Source: a bacterium (lineage in GTDB: Bacteria > Elusimicrobiota > Elusimicrobia > UBA1565 > UBA9628). Taken from it: 40,386 nucleotides of DNA. The DNA lies in contig JAJXTZ010000004.1 in NCBI GenBank assembly GCA_021783355.1, forward strand, positions 1-40,386, in the 5' to 3' direction. The notes beneath the pieces were generated by a model, which saw nothing but the letters and a program-made list of their open reading frames with translations, was not told the DNA's origin and did not search any database. Made by a program: the position numbers and the translations under genes. Position 1 is the stretch's first letter; each line of letters begins with the position of its first letter. Positions 25,201 through 31,796 of this stretch are shown here, in pieces.

Positions 25201-25313
25201 ACCTTGAGGCCGCGGTAGGCCGCCGCGCCCAGGACGACCACGGCGGCGCAGGCCAGCGCGATCGCCGAGCGCGCTTGGAGCAGTCGTCCGATCAGGCGCT
25301 CCAGGAGCTCCAT
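22236..25313 (-). CDS. RND efflux transporter (HME/CzcA-CusA-like), system 1
   Basis: A 1025-residue inner-membrane RND pump with twelve membrane helices. Heavy-metal-branch hallmarks include VVRRTGHAPGAEDTDNVNHS, GGVPADIGVNLYGPDLGVL, SSMIGSVLLVGIVVRNGIML and GTGSELQKPLAIAVIGG. The TM4 relay reads AIGTSIIVDNTIIVLENIF, with one Asp followed by Asn rather than the DD of drug pumps or DG/DA of classic metal pumps, so export specificity is uncertain. It starts 3 nt after the upstream adaptor stop and is coupled to the second system downstream. Confidence 0.92.
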   Translation of the reverse strand: MELLERLIGRLLQARSAIALACAAVVVLGAAAYRGLKVDLFPTLNFPTLNVIVEVPSYSSLEMERQVTLPIESAASGVLGVTDVRSVSGTGIAMVSVSFRWGTDMLTARQLLIEALSAVQGQLPPGAQPTIENLSATLSMIEGYSLTGGKDLVALRDSAMYDLKPRLQRIPGVYKVLVMGGKVDEYAVYPNSYLMIKYGVTLSDLRSALDDNNILSSPGVVNDYDQELVLHVNGQFRDAGEIAETVVAVKGGVPVRVKDVARVDKEFQYERGDTSQDGRPAVLVQVLKQPSYDTGAVAAGVRAEVAKFSRSLPAGETIRNYYDQARLVDDSIASVKESVWIGALLVVLVLMAFLRHARTTLIATLSIPLSVLAAVVGMRAAGIGVNIMSLGGLAIGTSIIVDNTIIVLENIFRWLATPELRGRASHPQVIARATAEVAIPVVASTFANIGIFAPMVLVAGLPGRLFAPVSGTVTFALLASLVVALTAIPALADRFLSGREVAEEKEGALHGLYARALAPAFRRPKTVVLLGFVPALLLAGLAFRRLDLSFLPDLDEGALLLNSTMPPGTSLPEAERVNRKIELWAKGLPGVVTVVRRTGHAPGAEDTDNVNHSDIMLKLVSKGERPIALSRMIALMSEKTAALPGVLVDYLMPLADKINDALGGVPADIGVNLYGPDLGVLHRFAAKLLPELSAIRGLVDLRPPTDAPVPSLQITVDKKEAGRLGISQRALDDALRAFSSGLTVTAVREVQKQVDVVVHLAPAGRDLDLEALRSLPLQTAGGSTVPLEQVAAVGYGDIPSEIQHDHMTRRITITANVRGRNTKNAAADIRRAADALGLPAGYSWDFSGKYAAQSAAMGNMADVLLLAVMVVAFILWIEFRSAAQVLLVLLTIPLAGVGAVWALWLAGQTLNVSSMIGSVLLVGIVVRNGIMLLDYMNLMLSAGHPLEEAVHAAAMKRLRPILMTAAVMILGLLPLAAGWGTGSELQKPLAIAVIGGILTSTLLTLIVLPAAALVARPGRRRRKMS

Positions 25314-25316
25314 TCG

Positions 25317-25964
25317 TCAGTCGCCTCCCGCGGCCTTGAAGCCGGGATCGAGGAGGCCGATCCCGCCGACCGCGACGACCGCATCGCCGTCGGAGAGCCC
25401 GGCGCGGATCTCCACGTCGCTTCCGATGCCCTCGCCCAGGACGACCGGGGTCGGCTCGTAGGAGACCGCGCCCCCCGCGGCGGGGCGCGCGCGCACGACC
25501 ATCGTGCGGCCGCCTCGGACCATGACGGCGGCGCGCGGCGCGGTCAGCACCCCCCGCCGCTCGCCCACGGTGATGCGCACGTACAGGAAGTCGTTGTCGG
25601 GAACCCCGTCGCGCCCCTCGGGCGAAAGCCAGACCAGGGCCTGTCCCGTCTCGGCGCTGGCGTCGCGCATCGTGCGCACGACCCGGCAGCGGACCGGGCT
25701 CGTCGACGGCAGGACGAAGGCGAAGGCCTGCTGGCCCGGGCGCACCTTGGGCGCGTCGGCGGCCTCCACGGTCGCCTCGAACACCTCTCCCGACGCGCCG
25801 CGCGCGGCGATGCCATAGGCCGGGACGCGCTCGGGCAGGTCGCGGCGCCGGACGACGACGGCCTGGGGCGCGTCGCTCAAGGGGGCCAGCGCCGGCTCCG
25901 CGCGCCGGGCGCAGCCGGCCGCGGCCGCCAGGAGCAGGACCGCGAGGGCGCGTCTAGCGGTCAT
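25317..25964 (-). CDS. Short RND periplasmic adaptor lipoprotein (system 1) lacking the helical hairpin
   Basis: A 215-residue lipoprotein (LAVLLLAAAAGCARRAEPAL; lipidation at the Cys near residue 18). It has the beta-barrel/membrane-proximal half of an adaptor: VRPGQQAFAFVLPSTSPVRC, YVRITVGERRGVLTAPRAAV and EIRAGLSDGDAVVAVGG. The N-terminal lipoyl and alpha-hairpin regions of normal 350-450-residue adaptors are absent. Because the second adaptor in this operon is reduced in the same way, this looks like a design rather than a chance truncation. Its start overlaps the TolC-like gene end by 11 nt. Confidence 0.75.
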   Translation of the reverse strand: MTARRALAVLLLAAAAGCARRAEPALAPLSDAPQAVVVRRRDLPERVPAYGIAARGASGEVFEATVEAADAPKVRPGQQAFAFVLPSTSPVRCRVVRTMRDASAETGQALVWLSPEGRDGVPDNDFLYVRITVGERRGVLTAPRAAVMVRGGRTMVVRARPAAGGAVSYEPTPVVLGEGIGSDVEIRAGLSDGDAVVAVGGIGLLDPGFKAAGGD

Positions 25965-27222
25965 AGGCCGCCGTGTAGCGCCCGCCGGTCAGGCGCTCCA
26001 GGGTCGCCAGATCGGTCAGGTACGAGTAGTAGGCCGCGCGCTCCTGGAGCAGGGCGTTCAGCCACAGGTTCAGCGCGTCCGTCGCCTCCAGGACGCCGGC
26101 GGCTCCCAGGCGATAGCGCTTGACCTCGGCGAGCGCGGCTTGACGAACCTGAGGGAGAAGCGCGGCGAGGACTTGCTGATCCCCGCGATGAGTCCGCGCC
26201 TCGCCGCGGACGCGCGCCAGCCGCGCCAGCAGGAACTGCCGGCGCTCCTCCACCCGGGCCCGCGCCAGACGGACCTCCGCCCGCGCCCGGTCGGTCCGGG
26301 CGGAGATCTGCCCGCCGTCGTACAGGGGCACCCGCAGCCCGAGCCTCGCCGCCCAGCCGCGCGTCATCCCGCTCGTCGCGTAGTCCGCGTAGCCGTACTC
26401 CAGACCCCCGATCAGATCCGGCCAGCGCGCGCGGGCGGCGGCCGTCGCGCCCAGCCGGGCGGCGCGGGTCTCCTGGCCGAGCGCGGCCAGGGTCGGATCG
26501 CCCTGCAGGACCTCGGCCGAGAGGTCTCCAGGCGGACGCGCCCGGCTCCCGGCGACCGGCGCCAGGACCAGGCCCGACGCGTCCTGAAGCCCGACGGCCG
26601 ACGCCAGGGTCCGGCGCCGCGCGTCGAGCCGGGCGCGCGTCAGTCCCCGCTGTCGCGAGAGATCCGCCAGCGCCAGGCGCACCTTCACCGGGTCGAAGGC
26701 CGGCACGCGCCCGATCGAGAACTTGGGCAGCACGGTGTCCAGCAGGCCGCGCAGCTGGCCGGAGACCTGGTCGAGGCTGGCGACGGCGTCGGAGTCCTTC
26801 AGGATCGAGAAGTAAAGGCTCTTGATCTCCAGCGCGACGTCCGCGTCCGTCTCCGCGCGCGCGAGCGCCGCGGCCCGGGCCTGCGCCGCGCTCTGGCGGG
26901 CGCGGACCCAGTCCGGCGACAGCGGGTTGAGCGACTGCTCGAGGATCAGCGTCGCGTTGTTGTCGTCGGGAAGGTTCGTGGACGCGTCGTCGGAACGCAG
27001 CAGCTGTCCGCGAAAGCGCAGCTGGGGACGCTCGACGCCGCGCGCGCTCCTCAGAGACGCCCGCGCCGCGCCCTCCTCGAGCGCGGCCCGCACCGCCGGG
27101 ATCGACTGCTCCCGCGCCCGCGCCAGGCAGTCGCTCAGGCTCAGCGTCTCCCCCCGGGCGCGCGGCAGCGGCAGGGCGCAAAGCAAGAGCAGCGCGACGG
27201 AATCCTTCGGGCGCGGGCGCAT
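25954..27222 (-). CDS. TolC-like outer membrane efflux protein (system 1), first gene of the 11-kb operon
   Basis: A 422-residue outer-membrane factor with a signal peptide (VALLLLCALPLPRARG). Two OEP repeats are present: LSLSDCLARAREQSIPAVRA, DVALEIKSLYFSILKDSDAV, ARWPDLIGGLEYGYADYATS and LRVPLYDGGQISARTDRARA. No lipobox is seen, unlike the system 2 factor. It leads the operon TolC, adaptor, pump, adaptor, pump, TolC, propeller. The start ATG 27222 lies 7 nt after CACAAT (27235-27230), below a regulator box. Confidence 0.9.
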   Translation of the reverse strand: MRPRPKDSVALLLLCALPLPRARGETLSLSDCLARAREQSIPAVRAALEEGAARASLRSARGVERPQLRFRGQLLRSDDASTNLPDDNNATLILEQSLNPLSPDWVRARQSAAQARAAALARAETDADVALEIKSLYFSILKDSDAVASLDQVSGQLRGLLDTVLPKFSIGRVPAFDPVKVRLALADLSRQRGLTRARLDARRRTLASAVGLQDASGLVLAPVAGSRARPPGDLSAEVLQGDPTLAALGQETRAARLGATAAARARWPDLIGGLEYGYADYATSGMTRGWAARLGLRVPLYDGGQISARTDRARAEVRLARARVEERRQFLLARLARVRGEARTHRGDQQVLAALLPQVRQAALAEVKRYRLGAAGVLEATDALNLWLNALLQERAAYYSYLTDLATLERLTGGRYTAAYDR

Positions 27223-27229
27223 CCAGACT

Positions 27230-27283
27230 ATTGTGCGATGTCCTGCCGCCGACGCCCTTACCGGCGCATTACATCCCGGTCAT
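27230..27283 (-). promoter_or_regulatory. Regulator box and -10 of the double-RND operon
   Basis: In gene orientation the box reads ATGACCGGGATGTAAT (27283-27268). After 32 bp comes CACAAT (27235-27230), 7 nt before ATG 27222. The box overlaps the stop codon of the upstream membrane-protein gene (27282-27280). The match is weaker than at 12104 and 14916, but the spacing is identical. Confidence 0.65.
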
Positions 27284-28689
27284 CTGGGACGCGAACGCCG
27301 GCGGCGCGCGTAGAGGACCGACACCCGGTCGTTGCCCCGGGCGCGCCAGGCGGGGTCCGAGTCCAGCGCCCGCGCCAGCGGCGAGGCCGGGGGCAGGATC
27401 GCGGCCGTGACCCCGTAGGCGTCCAGCAGCTCCCGCCAGCCCGGGCGCGCGGCGCTCAAGGTCTCGTAGTCGCCGAGCAGGGTCCAGTACGGGTCCAGGC
27501 GCCCGTCGATGAAGACCTTGGTCCGCGGGCCCAGGCGCCACAGGAGATAGCCGCCCCACTTGTACGGCGCGAACACGCGCGCCCCGGGAAGGCGCGCGGC
27601 CGCGTAGTCCGCCGCGCCGGAGGGAAAAGCGCGCTGCCAGTCGGAGACCGGGCCCAGCGGCGCCAGCGCGCGCGCCTCGGCGGCCTGGAGGGCGCCCAGG
27701 GCCAGCAGGACGCCCAGCGCCCCGGCCAGGCACAGCGGCGAGCGCGCCCAGCGCGCCCGCGCCGCCGCCAGGAGCGACGCGGCCAGCGCCGACAGGGCGA
27801 AGTAGGGCAGCAGCTTGCGCTCGTGCGCGCCCATGACGCCCAAGGCCAGGACCAGCAGCGGCCACGGGAAGCGCCGGCGCAGGCGGTGGACGCCCGCGCC
27901 CAGCGCGGCGGCCGCGAGCAGGGCGTAGGGCAGGGCCGAGGGCTCGAAGGTCAGCGGACGCCATTCGGAGATCAGCGCGCGCCCCGCCGGCGGGGCGAAG
28001 ACGAACCACAGCGGGTAGACGAAGGCGGCGGCGCCGTCGGGGTGCAGGCAGCAGGCCAGCGTCCCCAGCGCCCACGGCGCCAGCGCGCGCGCGCGCGGCG
28101 CGCGCAGGAAGTCCAGGCCGCACACGACGCTCAGCAGGCCCCAGCCCAGCATGAAGCCGCCGTGCAGGTTCACCCAGAGGGCCAGCGACGCCGCCATCGC
28201 CCACGGCGCCCACGCCGCCCCCTCCTCCCAGCGGCGGACCCAGTACAGGTGCAGGCCGAAGAGGAGGAAGGTCCAGCATTGGACCTTGGCCAGCGCGAAG
28301 TTGAACAGCCCGAAGGCCGCCAGCGCCGCCGCCAGGGCCCGCACGGGCTCCGGCGCCTCCCCGCCGGCCAGGCCCGCCAGGCCCAGCGCGCCGACGGTCA
28401 TCAGGACGCAGAGCCCGGCCGCGGCCGGGTAGCCGCCCAGGCGGAAGGCCGCGTAGAGCGAGACGCTGGAGAGCCACTCGGTGGCGACCATCGCGCGGCC
28501 GGCGCGGGTGAAGGAGAACGCCTCCGTCCGCGGCAGGATCCGCTCGCGGACCACGCGCTCGCCGTCCTTCAGGTGGAAGAAGAGGTCGGGATCCACGCGC
28601 ACGCGCATGCGCGCGAAGAACAGGGCGGCGACGGCGAGCAGGACCAGGGCGGTCCACGGGACGCGGAGCGGGGCGCGGGGCGCGGTCAT
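27280..28689 (-). CDS. Polytopic membrane protein, GT-C-like architecture, unknown
   Basis: A 469-residue protein with about ten or more hydrophobic segments. A conserved-looking loop near the N-terminus reads DPDLFFHLKDGERVVRERIL then PRTEAFSFTRAG, resembling the DxDLWWHL...G....P..D.FSyt loop of an uncharacterised membrane family with GT-C-like topology. The soluble C-terminal part contains FAPYKWGGYLLWRLGPRTKV and FIDGRLDPYW. No enzyme function can be assigned. TAGAAT (28701-28696) ends 6 nt before ATG 28689, so it is probably leaderless. Confidence 0.72.
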   Translation of the reverse strand: MTAPRAPLRVPWTALVLLAVAALFFARMRVRVDPDLFFHLKDGERVVRERILPRTEAFSFTRAGRAMVATEWLSSVSLYAAFRLGGYPAAAGLCVLMTVGALGLAGLAGGEAPEPVRALAAALAAFGLFNFALAKVQCWTFLLFGLHLYWVRRWEEGAAWAPWAMAASLALWVNLHGGFMLGWGLLSVVCGLDFLRAPRARALAPWALGTLACCLHPDGAAAFVYPLWFVFAPPAGRALISEWRPLTFEPSALPYALLAAAALGAGVHRLRRRFPWPLLVLALGVMGAHERKLLPYFALSALAASLLAAARARWARSPLCLAGALGVLLALGALQAAEARALAPLGPVSDWQRAFPSGAADYAAARLPGARVFAPYKWGGYLLWRLGPRTKVFIDGRLDPYWTLLGDYETLSAARPGWRELLDAYGVTAAILPPASPLARALDSDPAWRARGNDRVSVLYARRRRSRPR

Positions 28690-28695
28690 GCCCCT

Positions 28696-28701
28696 ATTCT
28701 A
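28696..28701 (-). promoter_or_regulatory. Leaderless -10 of the 28689 gene
   Basis: TAGAAT on the minus strand ends 6 nt before ATG 28689. The -35 position falls inside the strong terminator hairpin of the preceding gene (28709-28739). Confidence 0.6.
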
Positions 28702-28708
28702 GACAAAG

Positions 28709-28739
28709 GGGGAGGGCGGCCGCTGGGGCCGCCCTCCCC
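28709..28739 (-). terminator. Strong hairpin terminator after the charged-repeat gene
   Basis: A perfect 13-bp GC-rich stem (28709-28721 with 28727-28739) and a 5-nt loop lie 19 bp past the stop of the gene at 28759. On the minus strand the hairpin is followed by CCTTTGTCT, a short imperfect T-tract. Confidence 0.7.
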
Positions 28740-28758
28740 GGCTCAAGTCCTTTGCGGC

Positions 28759-29163
28759 TTACTGTCCGGCCGGAGCCGTCCCGTCCTGCGCGGGGGCGGG
28801 AGCCGGCGTCTGCGCGCCGTGCTGCGGCGCGGCGGCGCCGTTCTTCTCGCGCCGCTCTTTGCGCATCTCCATGCGCTTCTTGCGCATCTCCGCGCGCTTC
28901 TCGCGCCGCTCCTTGCGCATCTCCATGCGCTTCTTGCGCATCTCCGCGCGCTTCTCGCGGCGCTCCTTGAGCATCTGCGCGTGCTTCTCCCGGCGCTCCT
29001 TGAGCGTCTCCGCTCGCTTCGCCGCCGGAGCCTGACCGCCCGCCGGCTGGGCCTGGGGCTGGGACTGCTCTTGACCCTGGGGCGCCGCCTGCGATCCATC
29101 CTGCGCGAACACGACCGCCGGCGCCATCAGCGCCGCCGCCAAGACCAGCATCGCCTTCTTCAT
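28759..29163 (-). CDS. Secreted charged-repeat protein (K/R/E-rich helix)
   Basis: A 134-residue protein starting MKKAMLVLAAALMAPAVVFA, a clear signal peptide. A Gln/Pro/Ala-rich stretch follows, then about 65 residues of RREKRAEMRKKRMEMRKE-type repeats (18-residue units encoded by a 54-bp tandem repeat) and a Pro/Ala/Gln tail. The pattern of alternating acidic and basic residues predicts a single alpha-helix or coiled coil in the periplasm. No family is recognised. A GGGAGAA Shine-Dalgarno and an approximately 84-nt structured leader precede the start, unlike the leaderless neighbours. Confidence 0.7.
   Translation of the reverse strand: MKKAMLVLAAALMAPAVVFAQDGSQAAPQGQEQSQPQAQPAGGQAPAAKRAETLKERREKHAQMLKERREKRAEMRKKRMEMRKERREKRAEMRKKRMEMRKERREKNGAAAPQHGAQTPAPAPAQDGTAPAGQ
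28844..28964. repeat. 54-bp tandem repeat in the charged-repeat gene
   Basis: The sequence TTCTCGCGCCGCT and what follows recurs at 28844, 28898 and 28952 (with small changes), a period of 54 bp or 18 codons. Each unit itself contains two similar halves. Confidence 0.8.
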
Positions 29164-29180
29164 GACTTTGTCGTTCTCCC

Positions 29181-29212
29181 GAGACCGGCCCTTGGGGCCG
29201 GCTCTGCGTCTC
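29181..29212 (-). promoter_or_regulatory. Stem-loop in the 5' leader of the charged-repeat gene
   Basis: Nested inverted repeats: outer GAGAC/GTCTC (29181-29185 with 29208-29212) and inner CCGGCCC-TTG-GGGCCGG (29185-29201). They end about 18 nt upstream of the ATG and abut the Shine-Dalgarno region, so they could affect translation or mRNA stability. A possible -10 TTTAAT lies at 29259-29254. Confidence 0.4.
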
Positions 29213-29335
29213 ATGCGCGGGTCTCCCCGATTGGTTCGACCCGTCGCATGCCTATTAAAGCAACTAAACGCGCTATTGCATCCACCCCCCGCGGCTCCGG
29301 GCGCGCTCCCCCTGGACCCGCGCGCCGAAACACCG

Positions 29336-29341
29336 TACAAT
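29336..29341 (+). promoter_or_regulatory. Promoter -10 of tRNA-Leu
   Basis: TACAAT, 8 nt before the tRNA 5' end, with TGGACC (29313-29318) at a 17-bp spacing as a 4/6 -35 match. Confidence 0.6.
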
Positions 29342-29349
29342 GACACCGC

Positions 29350-29433
<84 letters not shown>

Positions 29434-29458
29434 CATTCTCGACCTCGGAGGGCTCACG

Positions 29459-30061
29459 ATGGTCCCCGCTCTGATCCTGCTGCTGGCGTCGCCGTCCTGG
29501 GCGGCGCCCTCCTGCGTCAACCATGTCGCGCCGCGCCTGAGCGGCGACCTGTTCGCGCCGGTGGAGTGCTCGAGCGCGACGCTCCCCGCCGCCGCGCTGG
29601 ACGAAGCCCCGGTCGAAGGCTCGCGCAAGGCCTCGCTCAAGGACCTGGCCGGAACCTGGACCGGGCAGACCGAGGAAGGCCTGGGGCGCTACGCGCTGCG
29701 CGCGACGCTGACCGTGAGCTGGCGGGGCCGCGCGCAGGGCGAGGCGACGCTGATGGAGCGGCAGACGCACCTGATGACCGCCGTGTCCCTGACGCTGTCC
29801 CCCGCCAAGGGCGCGGGCCGCTACGACGCGGCCCTGAGCACCCGGATGCTGCCGGGCGCCGTCCTCAAGGGGACGGCCGTGCTGGGCCTGGCCGCTCCCG
29901 GCTCCTCCGCGCGCGTCCTGGACGCGGCGTTCGACAACGGCGCGCGCTACCGCGTCGAGCTCGACCCCGACGGCCCGGACGCGCTGGACGCGCGCGTGCG
30001 CTTCGCCGTCCCCGGCGGGCCCTCGCGGTCCTTCGAGACGCGCCTGACGCGCGCGCCCTGA
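29459..30061 (+). CDS. Secreted protein downstream of tRNA-Leu, unknown
   Basis: A 200-residue protein starting MVPALILLLASPSWAAPSCV, with a short export signal. The mature part is beta-rich, for example DLAGTWTGQTEEGLGRYALR, LTVSWRGRAQGEATLMERQT and VLDAAFDNGARYRVELDPDG, suggesting a lipocalin-like or small barrel fold (weak inference). A GGAGG Shine-Dalgarno lies 7 nt before ATG 29459. It begins 25 nt after the tRNA and has no promoter of its own in the gap, so it is probably cotranscribed with the tRNA and released by tRNA processing. Confidence 0.7.
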   Translation: MVPALILLLASPSWAAPSCVNHVAPRLSGDLFAPVECSSATLPAAALDEAPVEGSRKASLKDLAGTWTGQTEEGLGRYALRATLTVSWRGRAQGEATLMERQTHLMTAVSLTLSPAKGAGRYDAALSTRMLPGAVLKGTAVLGLAAPGSSARVLDAAFDNGARYRVELDPDGPDALDARVRFAVPGGPSRSFETRLTRAP

Positions 30062-30066
30062 CGCGC

Positions 30067-30093
30067 CGGCGCGCGGTTCATCGTCGCGCGCCG
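30067..30093. terminator. Bidirectional hairpin between convergent genes
   Basis: Perfect 9-bp arms CGGCGCGCG and CGCGCGCCG with a 9-nt loop, in the 76-bp gap between the convergent genes ending at 30061 and 30138. No T-tract on either side. Confidence 0.45.
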
Positions 30094-30137
30094 AGAGCAG
30101 CGGTCACCGCGGCGCGAGCGGCGGCGCGCAGAGACGC

Positions 30138-31796
30138 TCATTCCTCATGTCTCTCCAGAGCCCGGCGGCCCAGCGTCCAGGGCACGACGAAGGCGACCGC
30201 GTTGAGGACCAGCCACCCCGCGCCCGAACAGCCGGCGACCCGCCAATCCCAGGCCGCTTTTCCGAAGCGCTCCTGGAAGTGCATCTGCATCGGCCAGGAC
30301 AGGATCGCGATCGTCGCGCCGATGTAGAACAGGCAGGCGGCCATGTAGACGAAGCCGCCCAGCGACGACTCGATCTGGTGGATGTTCTCCACCGTGAAGC
30401 GCGGGAACAGGGCCCCCAGGCCGATCCCCATCGCGCACACCCCCAGCGCCAGGGTCAGCAGCGCGACGAGCGAGACCCGCGCGGTGAAGGCGTCCGCGCC
30501 CAGGATGGCGTTCGTGGCCAGGCCCAAGGTCAGCGCGACGGCCAGGGTCGGAGCGGCGGAGAAGACGAACTTCTGGCGCATCACCTCGCGCACGCCCAGC
30601 GGCGCGGCCTTCAGCACCCACCATGATCTCCCCTCCAGGCTGATGGACGGGAAGGTGAAGCGCAGGCCCAGCGCCGCGATGACGAAGCCCGCGGCCCCCA
30701 CGTTCAGGAACGAGATCAGGCTGCGCAGGTCCGGGGACTCCAGCGGCAGCCGGCGGATGCTGAACAGGTAGACGAAGACCAGCCCCACGATCAGCACGAT
30801 CTGCGACCAGTGCTTGACGTCGCGAAAGAAGGTCAGACGCTCCTTCCAAAGGAGCGCGGCCCCGGGGCCGCGCCCCGCCGCGAAGCGCTCCGGCAGCAGC
30901 CGGAACGCGTGCGCGCGCCGGCGCAGGGCCCCCTCCTGCGCGCCGCTGTAGCCGGCGAAGTAAGTGGCCCCGGCGAGGGCCACCAGCCCCGCGTACACCG
31001 CGGCGGCCGCCCCCCAGAGGAGCGCGGCGTCCTTCCCCCACGCGGCCCAATGCCCGCCCGCCGCCGAGCGCAAGGCGCGCGTCATCCACCACGAGGGCAG
31101 GTACGGCGCCGTCGGGGCCTGCAGGAAGCTCAGGTACTGCGCGACCACCTTCAGCGCGTCCGGCCGGATCAAGCGCTCGGGCTGGGCGAAGCGGACCAGG
31201 CCGTAGACGACGGTCAAGGACAGGCTCGACAGCACCCAGACCGCGTCGCGCGTGCGCGACGAGGGGAAGAGATAAAGAAGGACCAGCGTGAAGCCGATCC
31301 CGGCCGACGCCGCCAGCAGCAGGAACGGAGGCAGGGTCGCCAGGAAGGCGGCGAAGAAGGCCGGGCCCAGGCGGTCGACGCGCATCACCGCCAGCACATA
31401 GGGGACCAGGATCAGGCCGATCATCCACGAGGCGAAGAACGCGCTCTCCAGCGACTTGTCCAGGAACACCGTGCGCGCGGCGACCGGGGCCTTCATCAGG
31501 AACTTGAGGTCGTACGAGTAGTACAGCGTGGTCAGCGAGGTCAGCAGGCTCGAGATCGCCACCATCGCCAGCGTCATCAGGAGCATCATCGCCGTCAGCT
31601 TCCACATCAAGAGGGGCCCGATCAGCTCCACGCCCGCCAGGTAGGCGAGCAGGCGGTGGAAGCCCAGGTGGAGGGCGCCCAGCAGCCCCAGTCCGGCGGC
31701 GCCGAAGGCCAGATTGCGCCCCCGCTCCCAGCGGGTCTGGACCCGGACCGCGTTGTACGCGCAGCGCAGCCGCCGGCGCAGCAGGAGGAAGAGCAT
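30138..31796 (-). CDS. ABC exporter permease (large, ABC-2-like)
   Basis: A 552-residue polytopic membrane protein with about twelve hydrophobic segments and no ATPase motif. It follows the ATP-binding gene with no spacing, so it is the membrane subunit of the pair. Segments such as LSSLTTLYYSYDLKFLMKAP and YLSFLQAPTAPYLPSWWMTR resemble the putative ABC exporter permeases of about 550 residues rather than classic 250-residue ABC-2 subunits. The substrate is unknown; the operon context points to envelope or cell-wall material (inference). Confidence 0.8.
   Translation of the reverse strand: MLFLLLRRRLRCAYNAVRVQTRWERGRNLAFGAAGLGLLGALHLGFHRLLAYLAGVELIGPLLMWKLTAMMLLMTLAMVAISSLLTSLTTLYYSYDLKFLMKAPVAARTVFLDKSLESAFFASWMIGLILVPYVLAVMRVDRLGPAFFAAFLATLPPFLLLAASAGIGFTLVLLYLFPSSRTRDAVWVLSSLSLTVVYGLVRFAQPERLIRPDALKVVAQYLSFLQAPTAPYLPSWWMTRALRSAAGGHWAAWGKDAALLWGAAAAVYAGLVALAGATYFAGYSGAQEGALRRRAHAFRLLPERFAAGRGPGAALLWKERLTFFRDVKHWSQIVLIVGLVFVYLFSIRRLPLESPDLRSLISFLNVGAAGFVIAALGLRFTFPSISLEGRSWWVLKAAPLGVREVMRQKFVFSAAPTLAVALTLGLATNAILGADAFTARVSLVALLTLALGVCAMGIGLGALFPRFTVENIHQIESSLGGFVYMAACLFYIGATIAILSWPMQMHFQERFGKAAWDWRVAGCSGAGWLVLNAVAFVVPWTLGRRALERHEE

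Noticed and set aside
22461-26123. A 1220-codon plus-strand open frame opposite the RND pump genes.
   Set aside because: Translation is His/Arg/Gln/Gly-rich low-complexity text typical of antisense frames of GC-rich genes; the minus strand has an intact RND pump and adaptor.
28844-28964. A 54-bp repeat considered as a CRISPR-like array.
   Set aside because: Units are directly adjacent without spacers, in codon phase and within a coding gene; no cas genes are nearby.
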